Source of the DNA: Homoserinibacter sp. GY 40078 | GTDB lineage: Bacteria; Actinomycetota; Actinomycetes; Actinomycetales; Microbacteriaceae | Length of the DNA stretch: 64,000 nt | NCBI RefSeq assembly: GCF_008017545.1 | Contig: NZ_VRTZ01000001.1 | Location: 957,741 to 1,021,740, forward strand | Direction: 5' to 3' | Shown: piece after piece, positions 20,402 to 30,160 of the stretch | How the letters are laid out: every line of letters starts with the position of its first letter | Position numbering within the stretch: position 1 is the first letter of the stretch | Made by a program: the position numbers and the translations under genes | Notes under the pieces: generated by a model | Database searches by the model: none | Told to the model about the DNA's origin: nothing | Seen by the model: only the letters and a program-made list of their open reading frames with translations

Positions 20402-21978
20402 GCGAAACCGCTCAGCGCCCCGTGCTCGTCGTCGACTTCGGCGCCCAATACGCGCAGCTGATCGCGCGTCGCGTCCGTGAGGCGGGCGTCTACAGCGAGA
20501 TCGTGCCTCACACGATCGCTGCCGCCGACCTTGCGTCCATGAACCCCGTCGGCATCGTGCTCTCCGGCGGCCCGTCGAGCGTCTACGAGCCGGGCTCGCC
20601 CAGCCTCGACCCCGGCATCCTCGAGCTGGGCGTGCCAACCCTCGGCATCTGCTACGGATTCCAGGTGATGGCGCAGCAGCTCGGCGGCGAGGTCGCCAAG
20701 ACCGGCGCCCGCGAGTACGGCTCGACCGAGGTGCGGCTCGTGGGCGGCACGGACGGCGGCACCCTCCTCGCCGAGCAGCCGATCGAGCAGACCGCGTGGA
20801 TGAGCCACGGCGACTCGGTCGTCAAGGCGCCCGAGGGGTTCGAGGTGCTCGCCGCGAGCGGATCCACCCCGGTCGCGGCCTTCGCGAACGACGACCGCAA
20901 GCTGTACGGCGTGCAGTGGCACCCCGAGGTGAAGCACTCCGCCTACGGCCAGCGCGTCATCGAGAACTTCCTGCACCGGGCGGCGGGCATCCCCGCCGAC
21001 TGGAACGCGGGCAACGTGATCGCGGAGCAGGTCGAGCGCATCCGTGCCCAGGTCGGCGGCGGACGCGTGCTGTGCGCGCTCTCCGGAGGCGTCGATTCGG
21101 CCGTCGCCGCCGCGCTCGTGCACGAGGCGGTCGGCGACCAGCTCGTGTGCGTCTTCGTCGACCACGGCCTGCTGCGCGCGGGGGAGCGGGAGCAAGTCGA
21201 GACCGACTACGTCGCCTCCACCGGGGTGCGGCTCGTCACCGTCGACGCGCGCGAACGCTTCCTGACCGCGCTCGCCGGCGTCTCCGATCCGGAGCAGAAG
21301 CGCAAGATCATCGGGCGCGAATTCATCCGCACCTTCGAGCAGGCGCAGGCGGAGCTCGTGGCCGAGTTCGCGGCCGAGGGCGACCCGATCCGCTTCCTCG
21401 TGCAGGGCACGCTCTACCCGGATGTCGTGGAGTCGGGCGGCGGCACCGGCACGGCGAACATCAAGTCGCATCACAACGTGGGTGGACTCCCCGAAGATCT
21501 CCAGTTCGAGCTCGTTGAGCCGCTGCGCACCCTCTTCAAGGACGAGGTGCGCGCCATCGGTCGCGAGTTGGGGCTGCCGGAGGCGATCGTCTCGCGGCAC
21601 CCGTTCCCCGGGCCGGGCCTCGGCATCCGGATCGTCGGAGAGGTCACCGAGGAGCGTCTTGCGACGCTCCGCGCGGCCGACCTCATCGTCCGCGCCGAGA
21701 TCACGGCGGCGGGCCTCGACGCCGACATCTGGCAGTGCCCCGTCGTGCTGCTGGCCGATGTGCGCTCGGTCGGCGTGCAGGGCGACGGACGCACCTACGG
21801 CCATCCGATCGTGCTGCGTCCCGTGTCGTCCGAGGACGCGATGACGGCCGACTGGACCCGCCTGCCGTACGACCTGCTGGCGCGCATCTCGAACCGGATC
21901 ACGAACGAGGTCGCCGACGTCAACCGCGTCGTGCTCGACGTGACCTCGAAGCCCCCGGGCACCATCGAGTGGGAGTGA
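20398..21978 (+). CDS. guaA: GMP synthase (glutamine-hydrolysing) GuaA
   Basis: A 526-residue GMP synthase that aminates XMP to GMP using glutamine and ATP. The N-terminal class I glutamine amidotransferase domain (about 1-200) has its nucleophile in LGICYGFQ and its His in QWHPEV. The ATP-pyrophosphatase domain carries the P-loop [12 protein letters not shown] near residue 225, and the C-terminal dimerisation domain ends [14 protein letters not shown]. It completes the GMP branch begun by guaB at 11569. It starts with GTG inside the DUF3817 stop. Confidence 0.97.
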   Translation: MSETAQRPVLVVDFGAQYAQLIARRVREAGVYSEIVPHTIAAADLASMNPVGIVLSGGPSSVYEPGSPSLDPGILELGVPTLGICYGFQVMAQQLGGEVAKTGAREYGSTEVRLVGGTDGGTLLAEQPIEQTAWMSHGDSVVKAPEGFEVLAASGSTPVAAFANDDRKLYGVQWHPEVKHSAYGQRVIENFLHRAAGIPADWNAGNVIAEQVERIRAQVGGGRVLCALSGGVDSAVAAALVHEAVGDQLVCVFVDHGLLRAGEREQVETDYVASTGVRLVTVDARERFLTALAGVSDPEQKRKIIGREFIRTFEQAQAELVAEFAAEGDPIRFLVQGTLYPDVVESGGGTGTANIKSHHNVGGLPEDLQFELVEPLRTLFKDEVRAIGRELGLPEAIVSRHPFPGPGLGIRIVGEVTEERLATLRAADLIVRAEITAAGLDADIWQCPVVLLADVRSVGVQGDGRTYGHPIVLRPVSSEDAMTADWTRLPYDLLARISNRITNEVADVNRVVLDVTSKPPGTIEWE

Positions 21979-22007
21979 CGGGCCCCGCCCGCCACCACGA
22001 CGGGTGT

Positions 22008-22022
22008 CCCCCGGCGCGGGGG
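22008..22022 (+). terminator. weak stem-loop after guaA
   Basis: CCCCCG and CGGGGG pair around a 3-base loop 30 bases after the guaA stop. The stem is only 6 bp. Confidence 0.4.
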
Positions 22023-22063
22023 CGACCCGTTCAGGGGACTCCCGCGCGCTGACCGCGGGTGCG

Positions 22064-22069
22064 TACGCT
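22064..22069 (+). promoter_or_regulatory. -10 element, leaderless type
   Basis: TACGCT ends six bases before the ATG at 22076; no Shine-Dalgarno sequence. Confidence 0.5.
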
Positions 22070-22075
22070 CGGCGC

Positions 22076-22732
22076 ATGTCGACCGTGCTCCTCCTGCGCG
22101 CTCTGCGGACGGATGACCGCGGCCACGCTGCACCCACGCCGCTCTTCCTGGCCTTCCTCGGGGCTCTCGTGCTCGCCGCCGCATTCGCGTTCCGCACCGG
22201 CTTCGACGCCTCGACCGTGCGCGATTTCCTGCTTCTCGCCTCGATCGTCTCGGGCTGCGTGCTCCTCGCCTTCGTCGGGATCATGGTGTGGGCGACGCGC
22301 GCCGGCCACCGGGCGGCGGTGCTCTCGGCGTCCCGTCCGGGCGCGGTCGTGATCCGGGCGATGCGCTCGCGCGGGCTCGCATCCGCCGCGGCGGGCATGG
22401 CCTCGGGGCGTCGTGTGCTCCCGATCGGCATCACCCTCGTCGCCGACGACGGCGGCATCGAGGTATGGGGCGGGCCCGCCGAGGAGCCGGTGCGCATCGC
22501 GCGCGCTCCCTGGCAGTCCGTTCAGGCGATCCGCGTGGGCCGAGTGAATCGTGCCGGCCGCGCATCCGACGGGCTGCTCTTCACGGTGGGCATCGCCGCC
22601 GACGGAGGCGTGGAGCTTCCGGTCGCCGTCGTGGGGACCGGCCTCGGGGGGCTGTCGTCGCTCACCCCCGCTGCGCTGGAGCGTCTCGCCGGGGGTCTCG
22701 AGGCTCGCCGGGTCGCCGCGATGCGCGTCTGA
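22076..22732 (+). CDS. membrane protein of unknown function (PH-like soluble part)
   Basis: A 218-residue protein with two predicted helices (about residues 20-38 and 48-72) and a soluble C-terminal region of about 140 residues rich in beta-strand-like segments (GITLVADDGGIEVWGG, APWQSVQAIRVGRV). The strand pattern with a conserved-looking PWQSVQAIRV recalls bacterial PH-like domains, but this is only a resemblance. The ATG at 22076 is preferred over an earlier in-frame start because of the -10 spacing. It is convergent with the next gene, five bases away. Confidence 0.7.
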   Translation: MSTVLLLRALRTDDRGHAAPTPLFLAFLGALVLAAAFAFRTGFDASTVRDFLLLASIVSGCVLLAFVGIMVWATRAGHRAAVLSASRPGAVVIRAMRSRGLASAAAGMASGRRVLPIGITLVADDGGIEVWGGPAEEPVRIARAPWQSVQAIRVGRVNRAGRASDGLLFTVGIAADGGVELPVAVVGTGLGGLSSLTPAALERLAGGLEARRVAAMRV

Positions 22733-22737
22733 TCAGC

Positions 22738-23259
22738 TCACGCCGGCGTTCGGCGGATGGCCTGCTCGATCAGTCGCGCGAGGATGCTCGCCGCCGTCAT
22801 GGTCGCCAGCACGATCGCGAGCGCGGGCAGCATCCGCGAATAGTCGTCGCCCAGGAGGTCGCCGACCACCCATGCGACGACGGCGACGATGATGCCCGTC
22901 AGGGCGGTCACGGCCGGCCGGTGCCGCACGAGCAGCCAGCACAGATACGGCACGACGAGCACGATCAGAAAACGCGGGCCGGTCAGCAGCAGCCACATGG
23001 TGAGCAGCGATGGCGCGACCGCGAGCGTGCGGCGCCATCCGGCGCACGGGAGGATGCACCATCCGGCCACGTGGGCGGCGCTGCCCATCGGCAGGATCCA
23101 CAGGGCGAAGGTGTTCGCGCCGGCGATCGCGAGGCCACCCCCGATGATGAGCCAGATCCCCGCCCACCAGCGGGTGGGGGCGTCGCCCCAGCGCAGGGGG
23201 AGTGACGACAGGGGGATCCGCGGGAGCGCCGGGGGTGTACCCGGCTCGGGTGCGCTCAT
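22738..23259 (-). CDS. small integral membrane protein of unknown function
   Basis: A 173-residue hydrophobic protein with about four or five predicted helices (IWLIIGGGLAIAGANTFALW, then PSLLTMWLLLTGPRFLIVLV, TALTGIIVAVVAWVVGDLL and LPALAIVLATMTAASILA). The ATG at 23259 is chosen as the first Met giving a Pro-rich cytoplasmic start; the frame stays open upstream only across the neighbouring gene. No family recognised. It is divergent from the glycerophosphodiesterase gene. Confidence 0.7.
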   Translation of the reverse strand: MSAPEPGTPPALPRIPLSSLPLRWGDAPTRWWAGIWLIIGGGLAIAGANTFALWILPMGSAAHVAGWCILPCAGWRRTLAVAPSLLTMWLLLTGPRFLIVLVVPYLCWLLVRHRPAVTALTGIIVAVVAWVVGDLLGDDYSRMLPALAIVLATMTAASILARLIEQAIRRTPA

Positions 23260-23313
23260 GGTCCGATCAGCGTAACCCGCGCGCTCGCCCAGGCCAGCGC
23301 AAGGTGTGGCGGC

Positions 23314-23319
23314 TATCGT
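23314..23319 (+). promoter_or_regulatory. -10 element of the glycerophosphodiesterase gene, leaderless type
   Basis: TATCGT ends six bases before the GTG at 23326; no Shine-Dalgarno sequence. Confidence 0.5.
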
Positions 23320-23325
23320 GGCCCG

Positions 23326-24315
23326 GTGAGCGAGCAGCGGCGCCCGTGGGTGATCGGGCACCGCGGGGCGAGTGGTTACCGGCCCGAGCACACGCGTGGC
23401 GCGTACGAGTTGGCCTTCGCACTCGGGGCCGATGCGGTCGAGCCCGACATCGTCGCGACGCGTGACGGGGTGCTCGTGGTGCGCCACGAGAACGAGATCT
23501 CGGGCACGACCGACGTCGCCGCGCATCCGGAGTTCGCGGATCGCCGCGCGACGAAGCGGATCGACGGGCAGACACTCACCGGGTGGTTCACCGAGGACTT
23601 CACGTGGGACGAGCTCGCCACGCTTCGCGCCCGCGAGCGTCTACCGGAGGTGCGGCCCGCATCCGCGACGTTCGACGGACGCTTCCCGATCCTGCGACTC
23701 GCCGAACTCGTGCGGATGGTCGAGGAGGCGTCTGTGCGGCACGGGCGCCCGATCGGGCTTGTCGCCGAGATCAAGCACGCGACGCACTTCGAGTCCGTCG
23801 GGCTGCCGCTCGACGAGCTCGCCGCGCCGGTGCTGGCGGGCTTCGGCGGGCCCCTCGTGGTCGAGAGCTTCGAGGAGACCGTGCTCGGCCTGCTGCGGCA
23901 GCGCGGCCTCGACGCCCGCTACGTGTACCTGCTGGAGGCAGAGGGCGTGGCGGCCGACCTCGTGGCGCGCCTCGGCGCATCCGCCCCCGACTACGACGCG
24001 CAGCTCACCGACGACGGCCTCGCGGATCTCGCGTCGCGGGTCGACGGCATCAGCGTCGACAAGCGGCGGCTGCTGCGTCCGGATGTGCGCGCGGGTGCCG
24101 TGCTCGTGGACCGTGCGCATCGAGCGGGTCTCGAGGTGTTCACGTGGACGCTCCGGCCCGAGAACCGATTTCTCACGAAGCCGTTCCGCGTGGGAGCGGG
24201 CCCTCGAGAGTGGGGCGACTGGAGAGGCGAGTTCACCGAGGTCCTCGCGACGGGCGTCGACGGCGTCTTCGCCGATCACCCTGACCTCGCCCTCGCCGCC
24301 CGCGACGGAGACTGA
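23326..24315 (+). CDS. glycerophosphodiester phosphodiesterase
   Basis: A 329-residue GDPD-family enzyme of TIM-barrel fold that hydrolyses glycerophosphodiesters to glycerol-3-phosphate and an alcohol. The N-terminal IGHRGASGYRPEHTRGAY carries the catalytic His/Arg and Glu; GADAVEPDIVATRDGVLVVRHE supplies the metal-binding Glu/Asp and the second His. No signal peptide is visible, suggesting a cytoplasmic UgpQ-like enzyme. GlpD at 15415 could use its product. Confidence 0.92.
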   Translation: MSEQRRPWVIGHRGASGYRPEHTRGAYELAFALGADAVEPDIVATRDGVLVVRHENEISGTTDVAAHPEFADRRATKRIDGQTLTGWFTEDFTWDELATLRARERLPEVRPASATFDGRFPILRLAELVRMVEEASVRHGRPIGLVAEIKHATHFESVGLPLDELAAPVLAGFGGPLVVESFEETVLGLLRQRGLDARYVYLLEAEGVAADLVARLGASAPDYDAQLTDDGLADLASRVDGISVDKRRLLRPDVRAGAVLVDRAHRAGLEVFTWTLRPENRFLTKPFRVGAGPREWGDWRGEFTEVLATGVDGVFADHPDLALAARDGD

Positions 24316-24370
24316 CGGATGTGCGCACCCGCCCGCAGGGGTCGGGGGCGCGACCTAGACTGGGGCCGCC

Positions 24371-26752
24371 ATGACGTTCCTTCTCGACGGGTTCACGGAT
24401 CCGGGTGATCCGAGCGCGTCCGCGCCCGCCGTCGACGACGCCCTGCTCGACGGGCTCAACCCGCAGCAGCGCGAGGCGGTGCTCTACCGGGGTCCCGCGC
24501 TCCTGATCGTCGCCGGGGCAGGATCCGGCAAGACGAGCGTGCTCACCCGGCGCATCGCGAGCCTCATCCATTCCCGCGAGGCGTGGCCGAGCCAGATCCT
24601 CGCGATCACCTTCACCAACAAGGCCGCGAACGAGATGCGCGAGCGTGTCGAGCAGCTGGTGGGCGGCGGCGCGAGCGGCATGTGGATCTCGACGTTCCAC
24701 TCGGCGTGCGTCCGCATCCTGCGGCGCCAGGCGGAGGCGATGGGTCTCAAGCAGGCGTTCACGATCTACGACTCGGCCGACTCGCGGGCGCTCCTCAAGC
24801 GCATCATCAAGGAGCTCGAGGTCGACACCCTGGGCCTCACCGTCTCGAGCGTCGGCGGCAAGATCTCGAAGCTCAAGAACGAGCTGGCCGACGTCGACTC
24901 CTACGCCCGGCAGGTGAACGCCGACGACCCGGCCGATGTCGCCTTCCTCGAGGTCTTCCGCCGCTACAGCGAGGGGCTGCGGCGCGCGAACGCGCTCGAC
25001 TTCGACGACCTCATCTCCGAGACGGTGCACCTGTTCCGGGCCTTCCCGGAGGTCGCCGCGCTCTATCAGCGGCGCTTCCGGCACGTGCTCGTCGACGAGT
25101 ACCAGGACACGAACCATGCCCAGTACGCCCTTATCCGCGAGCTGACGCGCCCGATCCTCCCTGAGCACGTGCCTGCCGACACGCGGATGCGCGTGGACGC
25201 CTCCGGCGGCATCCCGGCCGCGTCGCTCACCGTCGTCGGCGACTCCGACCAGTCGATCTACGCATTCCGCGGGGCCGACATCCGCAACATCGTCGAGTTC
25301 GAGCGCGACTTCCCCGACGCGCGCGTCGTGCTCCTGGAGCAGAACTACCGCTCGACGCAGAACATCCTCGATGCGGCGAATGCCGTGATCGCGAACAACT
25401 TCGACCGGCAGGCCAAGAACCTCTTCACGACGGTCGGCGCGGGGGAGCGGATCGTCGGCTACACGGGCTATTCCGCCTACGACGAGGCGCAGTTCGTGGC
25501 CGACGAGATCCAGGCGCTGCATGAGGCCGGCGCCGCCTACAAAGACATCGCGGTGTTCTTCCGGGTCAATTCGCAGACCCGCGCGATGGAGGACATCCTG
25601 ATCCGTTCGGCGATCCCGTACCGGATCGCGGGCGGCACGAAGTTCTACGAGCGCGCCGAGATCAAGGACGCGATGGCGTACCTCATCCAGGTCGCGAACC
25701 CCGCGGACGATCTGGCCCTCCGGCGCATCATGAACGTGCCGAAGCGCGGCATCGGCCCCGCGACCGAGGCGGCACTGCAGGCCTACGCCGATCGGGTCGG
25801 TGTGCCGCTGCGCGAGTCCCTCCGGGATGCGGGCGAGATCGGGCTGGGTCCGAAGGTCACGAAGGCCATCGTCGACCTCGGCGCGATCCTCGACGAGGTG
25901 GAGGCGATGGTCGCCACCTCCCCTCCCGCCGATGTGCTCACCGAGCTGCTGACGCGCACGGGCTACGTCGACGCGCTGCGGGCGACCCGCGATCCGCAGG
26001 ACGAGGTGCGGGCTGAGAACGTCGAGGAGCTGCTCTCGTTCACGAAGGAGTTCGCGAAGCGCAACCCCGAAGGTCGCCTCATCGACTTCCTCACCGAAGT
26101 GGCTCTCGTGGCGGCCGCCGACGAGATCGACGACGAGTCGGGCACCGTCACCCTCATGACGCTGCACACGGCGAAGGGCCTCGAATACGACACCGTCTTC
26201 CTCACCGGGATCGAGGAGGACCTTCTGCCGCACCGGATCTCGGCGGGCGAGCCGGGAGGTGTGCAGGAGGAGCGGCGGCTGTTCTATGTCGGCATCACGC
26301 GCGCCCGCAAGCGCCTCTACCTGAGTCTCGCGATGACCCGCGCCCAGTTCGGCGACACCTCCGTCGCGCTGCCGAGCCGGTTCCTCCAGGAGGTGCCGGG
26401 GGAGCTCATCGACTGGCGACAGTCGCCCGGCATGGCGAACTCCCGCGGTGGCACGCGGTCGCGCGCGCTCAATGCGGGTGGCGCGTCGCGGCAGCGATTC
26501 AGCTACAGCGACTCGCTGCCCCCCGCGCCGAACCGCCAGAAGCGCGAGTGGACGAGCGCGGTCACCGGCGCCGTGCGCGACAACGGCGACCTGACGCTCG
26601 CCCCCGGCGATCGCATCCGGCACACGGACTTCGGCGAAGGTCGGGTCACGGATGTCACCGGGCAGGGTCCGAAGTCGGTCGCCGAGGTGCAGTTCGACAC
26701 CGCGGGCCGCAAGCGCCTCCTCATCAAGATCGCTCCGATCGAGAAGCTGTAG
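24371..26752 (+). CDS. pcrA: ATP-dependent DNA helicase UvrD/PcrA
   Basis: A 793-residue superfamily 1A 3'-5' helicase used in DNA repair and replication restart. The Q-motif LNPQQREAVLY, Walker A AGAGSGKTSVL, motif Ia TFTNKAANEMRERV, motif II VDEYQDTNHAQY, motif III VVGDSDQSIYAFRGAD, motif IV QNYRSTQ, motif V TLHTAKGLEYD and motif VI RRLFYVGITRARKRLY are all intact. The C-terminal stretch after 700 is basic and then ends in a small domain (PGDRIRHTDFGEGRVTDV) typical of PcrA, which binds RNA polymerase. In mycobacteria uvrD1 lies just before sucCD, as here apart from accessory genes. Confidence 0.95.
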   Translation: MTFLLDGFTDPGDPSASAPAVDDALLDGLNPQQREAVLYRGPALLIVAGAGSGKTSVLTRRIASLIHSREAWPSQILAITFTNKAANEMRERVEQLVGGGASGMWISTFHSACVRILRRQAEAMGLKQAFTIYDSADSRALLKRIIKELEVDTLGLTVSSVGGKISKLKNELADVDSYARQVNADDPADVAFLEVFRRYSEGLRRANALDFDDLISETVHLFRAFPEVAALYQRRFRHVLVDEYQDTNHAQYALIRELTRPILPEHVPADTRMRVDASGGIPAASLTVVGDSDQSIYAFRGADIRNIVEFERDFPDARVVLLEQNYRSTQNILDAANAVIANNFDRQAKNLFTTVGAGERIVGYTGYSAYDEAQFVADEIQALHEAGAAYKDIAVFFRVNSQTRAMEDILIRSAIPYRIAGGTKFYERAEIKDAMAYLIQVANPADDLALRRIMNVPKRGIGPATEAALQAYADRVGVPLRESLRDAGEIGLGPKVTKAIVDLGAILDEVEAMVATSPPADVLTELLTRTGYVDALRATRDPQDEVRAENVEELLSFTKEFAKRNPEGRLIDFLTEVALVAAADEIDDESGTVTLMTLHTAKGLEYDTVFLTGIEEDLLPHRISAGEPGGVQEERRLFYVGITRARKRLYLSLAMTRAQFGDTSVALPSRFLQEVPGELIDWRQSPGMANSRGGTRSRALNAGGASRQRFSYSDSLPPAPNRQKREWTSAVTGAVRDNGDLTLAPGDRIRHTDFGEGRVTDVTGQGPKSVAEVQFDTAGRKRLLIKIAPIEKL

Positions 26753-26859
26753 CCCCGGAGTTCTCGCCCCTCGAGCTGTGGTCCTCGGGGTGAATCGCGG
26801 CGGCAGATACGCCGCAACTCTTGCGCGCGCCCCCGCGGTCCGCCACGATAGCTCCAATC

Positions 26860-26875
26860 TTGGACGATCGTCCAA
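26860..26875. promoter_or_regulatory. TetR operator palindrome
   Basis: A perfect 16-bp palindrome, TTGGACGATCGTCCAA, lies 31 bases before the TetR gene. Size and position fit an autoregulatory operator for that regulator and its downstream transporter and glucosidase. Confidence 0.7.
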
Positions 26876-26906
26876 AAAGCGCTCCACCGACTGACAGAGG
26901 TGAGAT

Positions 26907-27509
26907 GTGTCACAACGAATGAGTCCCGACGATCGCCGAGCCGCGCTGGTGCGGGCCGCGATCCGGGTGATCGCCCGAGGCGGGGTGTCGGCGGCGACGA
27001 CGCGTGCGATCGTGTCCGAGGCCAAGATGCCCCTCGGCGCTTTCCACTACGTGTTCACCTCGCGCGACGAACTGCTCTCGCAGGTGATCCGCACCGTCAC
27101 CGACGACGAGCGGATGGCCGTCGAGCTCGCGCTCCCGGGGGAGGGGGCGACGTTCGAGCAGGTCGTCGTCGCGGCGCTCGACGCCTACCTCGACCTGCTC
27201 ATCGCGGATCCGGAACGTGAGCTGGCGCTCTTCGAGCTCGCCTTCTACGGCATGCGCTCCGAGCCCGACCTCGTGGGCCGGCAATACGGCGTGTACTACC
27301 GCGAGGGGGAGGCGATCCTCACCCAGCTCGCGACGATGTGCGGACTGACGTGGCGTGAGCCGATGCCCGTGATGGCGCGTCGGCTGGTGGTCGTCATCGA
27401 CGGCGTGACGACCACGTGGCTCGCCGACCGCGACACCCCCGCGGCGCGGGAGTTCGTGCGGAGCGTCGCCCCCTGGATCGCCGCATCCGCGGTTCCGGTG
27501 ACCGCATGA
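26907..27509 (+). CDS. TetR/AcrR-family transcriptional regulator
   Basis: A 200-residue repressor. The helix-turn-helix lies at about residues 28-50 (SAATTRAIVSEAKMPLGAFHYVF); the rest is a helical ligand-binding domain with a typical Trp-rich end (WLADRDTPAAREFVRSVAPW). The GTG at 26907 follows GAGGTGAGA; an ATG four codons later is possible. A perfect palindrome upstream is its likely operator. Its stop overlaps the MFS start (ATGA), so it probably controls that transporter and the beta-glucosidase; the ligand may be a glucoside or aglycone. Confidence 0.9.
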   Translation: MSQRMSPDDRRAALVRAAIRVIARGGVSAATTRAIVSEAKMPLGAFHYVFTSRDELLSQVIRTVTDDERMAVELALPGEGATFEQVVVAALDAYLDLLIADPERELALFELAFYGMRSEPDLVGRQYGVYYREGEAILTQLATMCGLTWREPMPVMARRLVVVIDGVTTTWLADRDTPAAREFVRSVAPWIAASAVPVTA

Positions 27510-28702
27510 TCCGCCGCAGCTGGCTGGTCGCGCTGCTGCTCGCGACCGGTGGCGTGTTCGTGGGCTGGTTCGGGCCGATCCAGATCCTTCTGCCGGCGCA
27601 GGCGGCGGCCCTCGGGGGCGAGGCGGGCAAAGAGAGCCTGCTCGCCCTCGTGACCGGGATCGGCGCGGTCGTCTCGCTCGTCGCGAATCCGGTCTGGGGG
27701 CTCATCTCCGACCGGATGTCGCTCGAGCGTCCGCGTCGGCGCCCGGTCATCGTCGCGGGCGCTCTCATCGGGATCGTCGGCCTCGTGGTGCTGTGGTCGG
27801 CATCCGATGCCACCTGGATGATCGTGGGCTGGGCGCTCGTGCAGTTGGGCCTCAACGGACCTTTTGCGGCACTGATCGCGATGATCGCCGATCGCGTCCC
27901 GCCCGAGCGCCGGGGTCTCGTCGGCTCGCTGTTCGGCATCGCCCAGATCGCGGGCATCGTGCTCGGCACGGCAGTGGCGGAGGCCCTCGACGAGAGCCCG
28001 ATCGGATACGTCGCGATCGCCGCCGCGATTCCGCTCCTCAGCATCGCCATCGTCGTGCTCCCGGAGGAGCGGATCGCAGAGTCGACGCTGCCGACGATCG
28101 GCCGCCGCGGAGTGGGCGAGGTCGTCCGGTCGTGGCGCCTGACCTCGGCGTTCGTGTGGGCGTGGACGATCCGCCTGCTGCTGAACCTCGTGAACGCGCT
28201 CATGCTCCTGTACCTCTACTACTACCTGGCCGACGGAGTGGGGCTCGATGATCCGGGTAGGTGGGTGCTCGTGCTCACCCTGCTGAACGTCGTCGTCACC
28301 GCGGTCGGCGCAGGCATCGGGGGCGCCTGGTCCGACAGGATCGCGCGGCGGAAGGTGTTCGTCGTGTGGACGACGCTCGTCCTGGCCGCCGCCGCGGTGC
28401 TGCTCGCGGTGCTGCCGGTGCTGCCCGTCGTGATCGTGGCGACGGTGCTCGTCGGTGTGGGCTGGGGGCTCTACATGAGCGTCGACGTGGCGATCATCAC
28501 GCAGGTGCTGCCGAGCGACCGCTCGACCGGCAGCATGCTCGGCATCGCCAACATCGCAACCTCGCTGCCGCAGGCGCTCGCGCCGGTCATCGCGGCGCCC
28601 ATTGTCACCTCCCTCGGCGGTTACCCGGCCCTGTACCTCGCGACCGCCGTCATCTCCCTCCTCGCGCTCGTCTGCCTGCCGCGCCTGCGGTCGGTTGCGT
28701 GA
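27506..28702 (+). CDS. MFS transporter
   Basis: A 398-residue major facilitator with 12 predicted helices. The loop after helix 2 reads NPVWGLISDRMSLERPRRRP, the MFS motif A position. The ATG at 27506 lies in the TetR stop. The order TetR, MFS, beta-glucosidase suggests uptake of a beta-glucoside followed by intracellular hydrolysis, or alternatively export of a toxic aglycone; the sequence does not decide. Confidence 0.88.
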   Translation: MIRRSWLVALLLATGGVFVGWFGPIQILLPAQAAALGGEAGKESLLALVTGIGAVVSLVANPVWGLISDRMSLERPRRRPVIVAGALIGIVGLVVLWSASDATWMIVGWALVQLGLNGPFAALIAMIADRVPPERRGLVGSLFGIAQIAGIVLGTAVAEALDESPIGYVAIAAAIPLLSIAIVVLPEERIAESTLPTIGRRGVGEVVRSWRLTSAFVWAWTIRLLLNLVNALMLLYLYYYLADGVGLDDPGRWVLVLTLLNVVVTAVGAGIGGAWSDRIARRKVFVVWTTLVLAAAAVLLAVLPVLPVVIVATVLVGVGWGLYMSVDVAIITQVLPSDRSTGSMLGIANIATSLPQALAPVIAAPIVTSLGGYPALYLATAVISLLALVCLPRLRSVA

Positions 28703-28722
28703 ACCTTCTGAAAGGAATCCCC

Positions 28723-30090
28723 ATGACCGACCTGCCCGTGTTCCCTCCTGGGTTCCGCTTCGGCATGTCCACCTCCGCCTACCAGATCGAGGGGGCGGTG
28801 GCCGAAGACGGTCGCGGGGTCTCGATCTGGGACACCTTCGTGGCACAACCGGGCCGCGTGATCGGGGGCGAGACGGCGGATGTCGCGATCGACCATTACC
28901 ACCTGTGGGAATCCGACCTCGCCCATCTCGCCGACGCCGGCATCCACGACTACCGCTTCTCGATCTCGTGGCCGCGCATCCTGCCGCTCGGCACCGGAGC
29001 GGTCGAGGAGCGCGGGGTCGCCTTCTACGACCGGCTGGTCGACGGGCTGCTCGAGCGCGGCATCCGCCCGGTGCCGACGCTCTACCACTGGGATCTTCCG
29101 CAGGCGCTCGAGGATCGCGGCGGCTGGATGTCGCGCGACACGGCGTACGCCTTCGCCGACTACGCGGCGATCCTCGGTGAGCGACTCGGCGACCGCGTGC
29201 GCGACTGGATCACGATCAACGAGATGAGCGTGCAGGTGCTCTACGGCTACGGCCTCACCGAGCACGCTCCCGGGCGGGGGCTCGGCTTCGGCGCACTCCC
29301 CGCGGCGCACCACCAGCTCCTCGCGCACGGGCTCGCCGTGCGGGCGCTGCGCGCGGCGGGCGCCGAGCGCGTGGGGATCGCGGCGCAGTCGTTCCCCGTG
29401 GAGCCGGCGTCGGAGGACGAGGCCGACCTCGTGGCGGCGGGTACCTTCCACGCGCTCACGAATCTGCTCTTCTCGGATCCGATCCTCGCGGGGCGGTACC
29501 CGAACGAGGAGCTGCGGCAGGGCATGCCGGTGGACGACGAGCAGCTCGCCGCCGACCTCGAGATCATCTCGACGCCGCTGGATTTCTACGGGGTCAACTA
29601 CTACGAGCCGATCCTCATCGAGGCGCCGAAGGAGGGGGTCGACTACCAGGGGACCCTCGAGGTCGACATCCCGGAGGGGATGCCGTTCGCGCCCGCCGTG
29701 TACCCGTCGGAGGAGCGCACCGACTTCGGCTGGGCGATCGTGCCGGAGGGGCTGACCGCGGTGCTCGTGGGGCTGCGCGAGCGCTATCCCGACATGCCGC
29801 CGATCGTCGTCACCGAGAACGGCGCCTCATTCCACGACACGGTCGACGCGGATGGCGGTGTGCACGACACGCGGCGGATCGCATTCCTCGACGCGCATGT
29901 ACGCGCGGTCGCGAACGCGATGGAGGCGGGTGTCGACATCCGCGGCTTCTATGTGTGGAGCGCGTTCGACAACTTCGAGTGGGCGGCGGGCTACGCGGAG
30001 CGCTTCGGCCTCGTGCATGTCGACTACGCCACCCAGACCCGCACCCGCAAGGACTCCTGGTTCTGGTACCAATCCCTCATCCGCCCCTGA
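28723..30090 (+). CDS. family 1 beta-glucosidase
   Basis: A 455-residue GH1 beta-glucosidase/beta-glycosidase of usual length. The opening PPGFRFGMSTSAYQIEGAVAEDGRG, the acid/base Glu in WITINEMS (most relatives have NEP), and the nucleophile Glu in VVTENGAS are present, as is the late aglycone/glucose-binding GFYVWSAFDNFEWAAGY. No signal peptide, so it acts on imported substrates. AAAGGAAT sets the ATG at 28723. Its stop codon abuts the 70-bp palindromic repeat at 30091 directly. Confidence 0.95.
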   Translation: MTDLPVFPPGFRFGMSTSAYQIEGAVAEDGRGVSIWDTFVAQPGRVIGGETADVAIDHYHLWESDLAHLADAGIHDYRFSISWPRILPLGTGAVEERGVAFYDRLVDGLLERGIRPVPTLYHWDLPQALEDRGGWMSRDTAYAFADYAAILGERLGDRVRDWITINEMSVQVLYGYGLTEHAPGRGLGFGALPAAHHQLLAHGLAVRALRAAGAERVGIAAQSFPVEPASEDEADLVAAGTFHALTNLLFSDPILAGRYPNEELRQGMPVDDEQLAADLEIISTPLDFYGVNYYEPILIEAPKEGVDYQGTLEVDIPEGMPFAPAVYPSEERTDFGWAIVPEGLTAVLVGLRERYPDMPPIVVTENGASFHDTVDADGGVHDTRRIAFLDAHVRAVANAMEAGVDIRGFYVWSAFDNFEWAAGYAERFGLVHVDYATQTRTRKDSWFWYQSLIRP

Positions 30091-30160
30091 CCCGCGAGAT
30101 GTCCATATCTGCACATCTCGTGGTCCGAAACGTGCACTTTTCGACATCTCGCGGGATGGG
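30091..30160. repeat. 70-bp palindromic repeat R1 (left flank of the MpaB-like gene)
   Basis: It runs exactly from the base after the beta-glucosidase stop to the base before the MpaB-like stop. Ends are inverted repeats (CCCGCGAGATGTC at 30091 and GACATCTCGCGGG from 30143). Its reverse complement equals R2 (30922-30991) at 67 of 70 positions. Confidence 0.92.

Noticed and set aside
24233-27025. Minus-strand open frame of 930 codons opposite the helicase
   Set aside because: Opposite-strand shadow of a clear UvrD/PcrA gene with all motifs; no family sequence in the minus frame.
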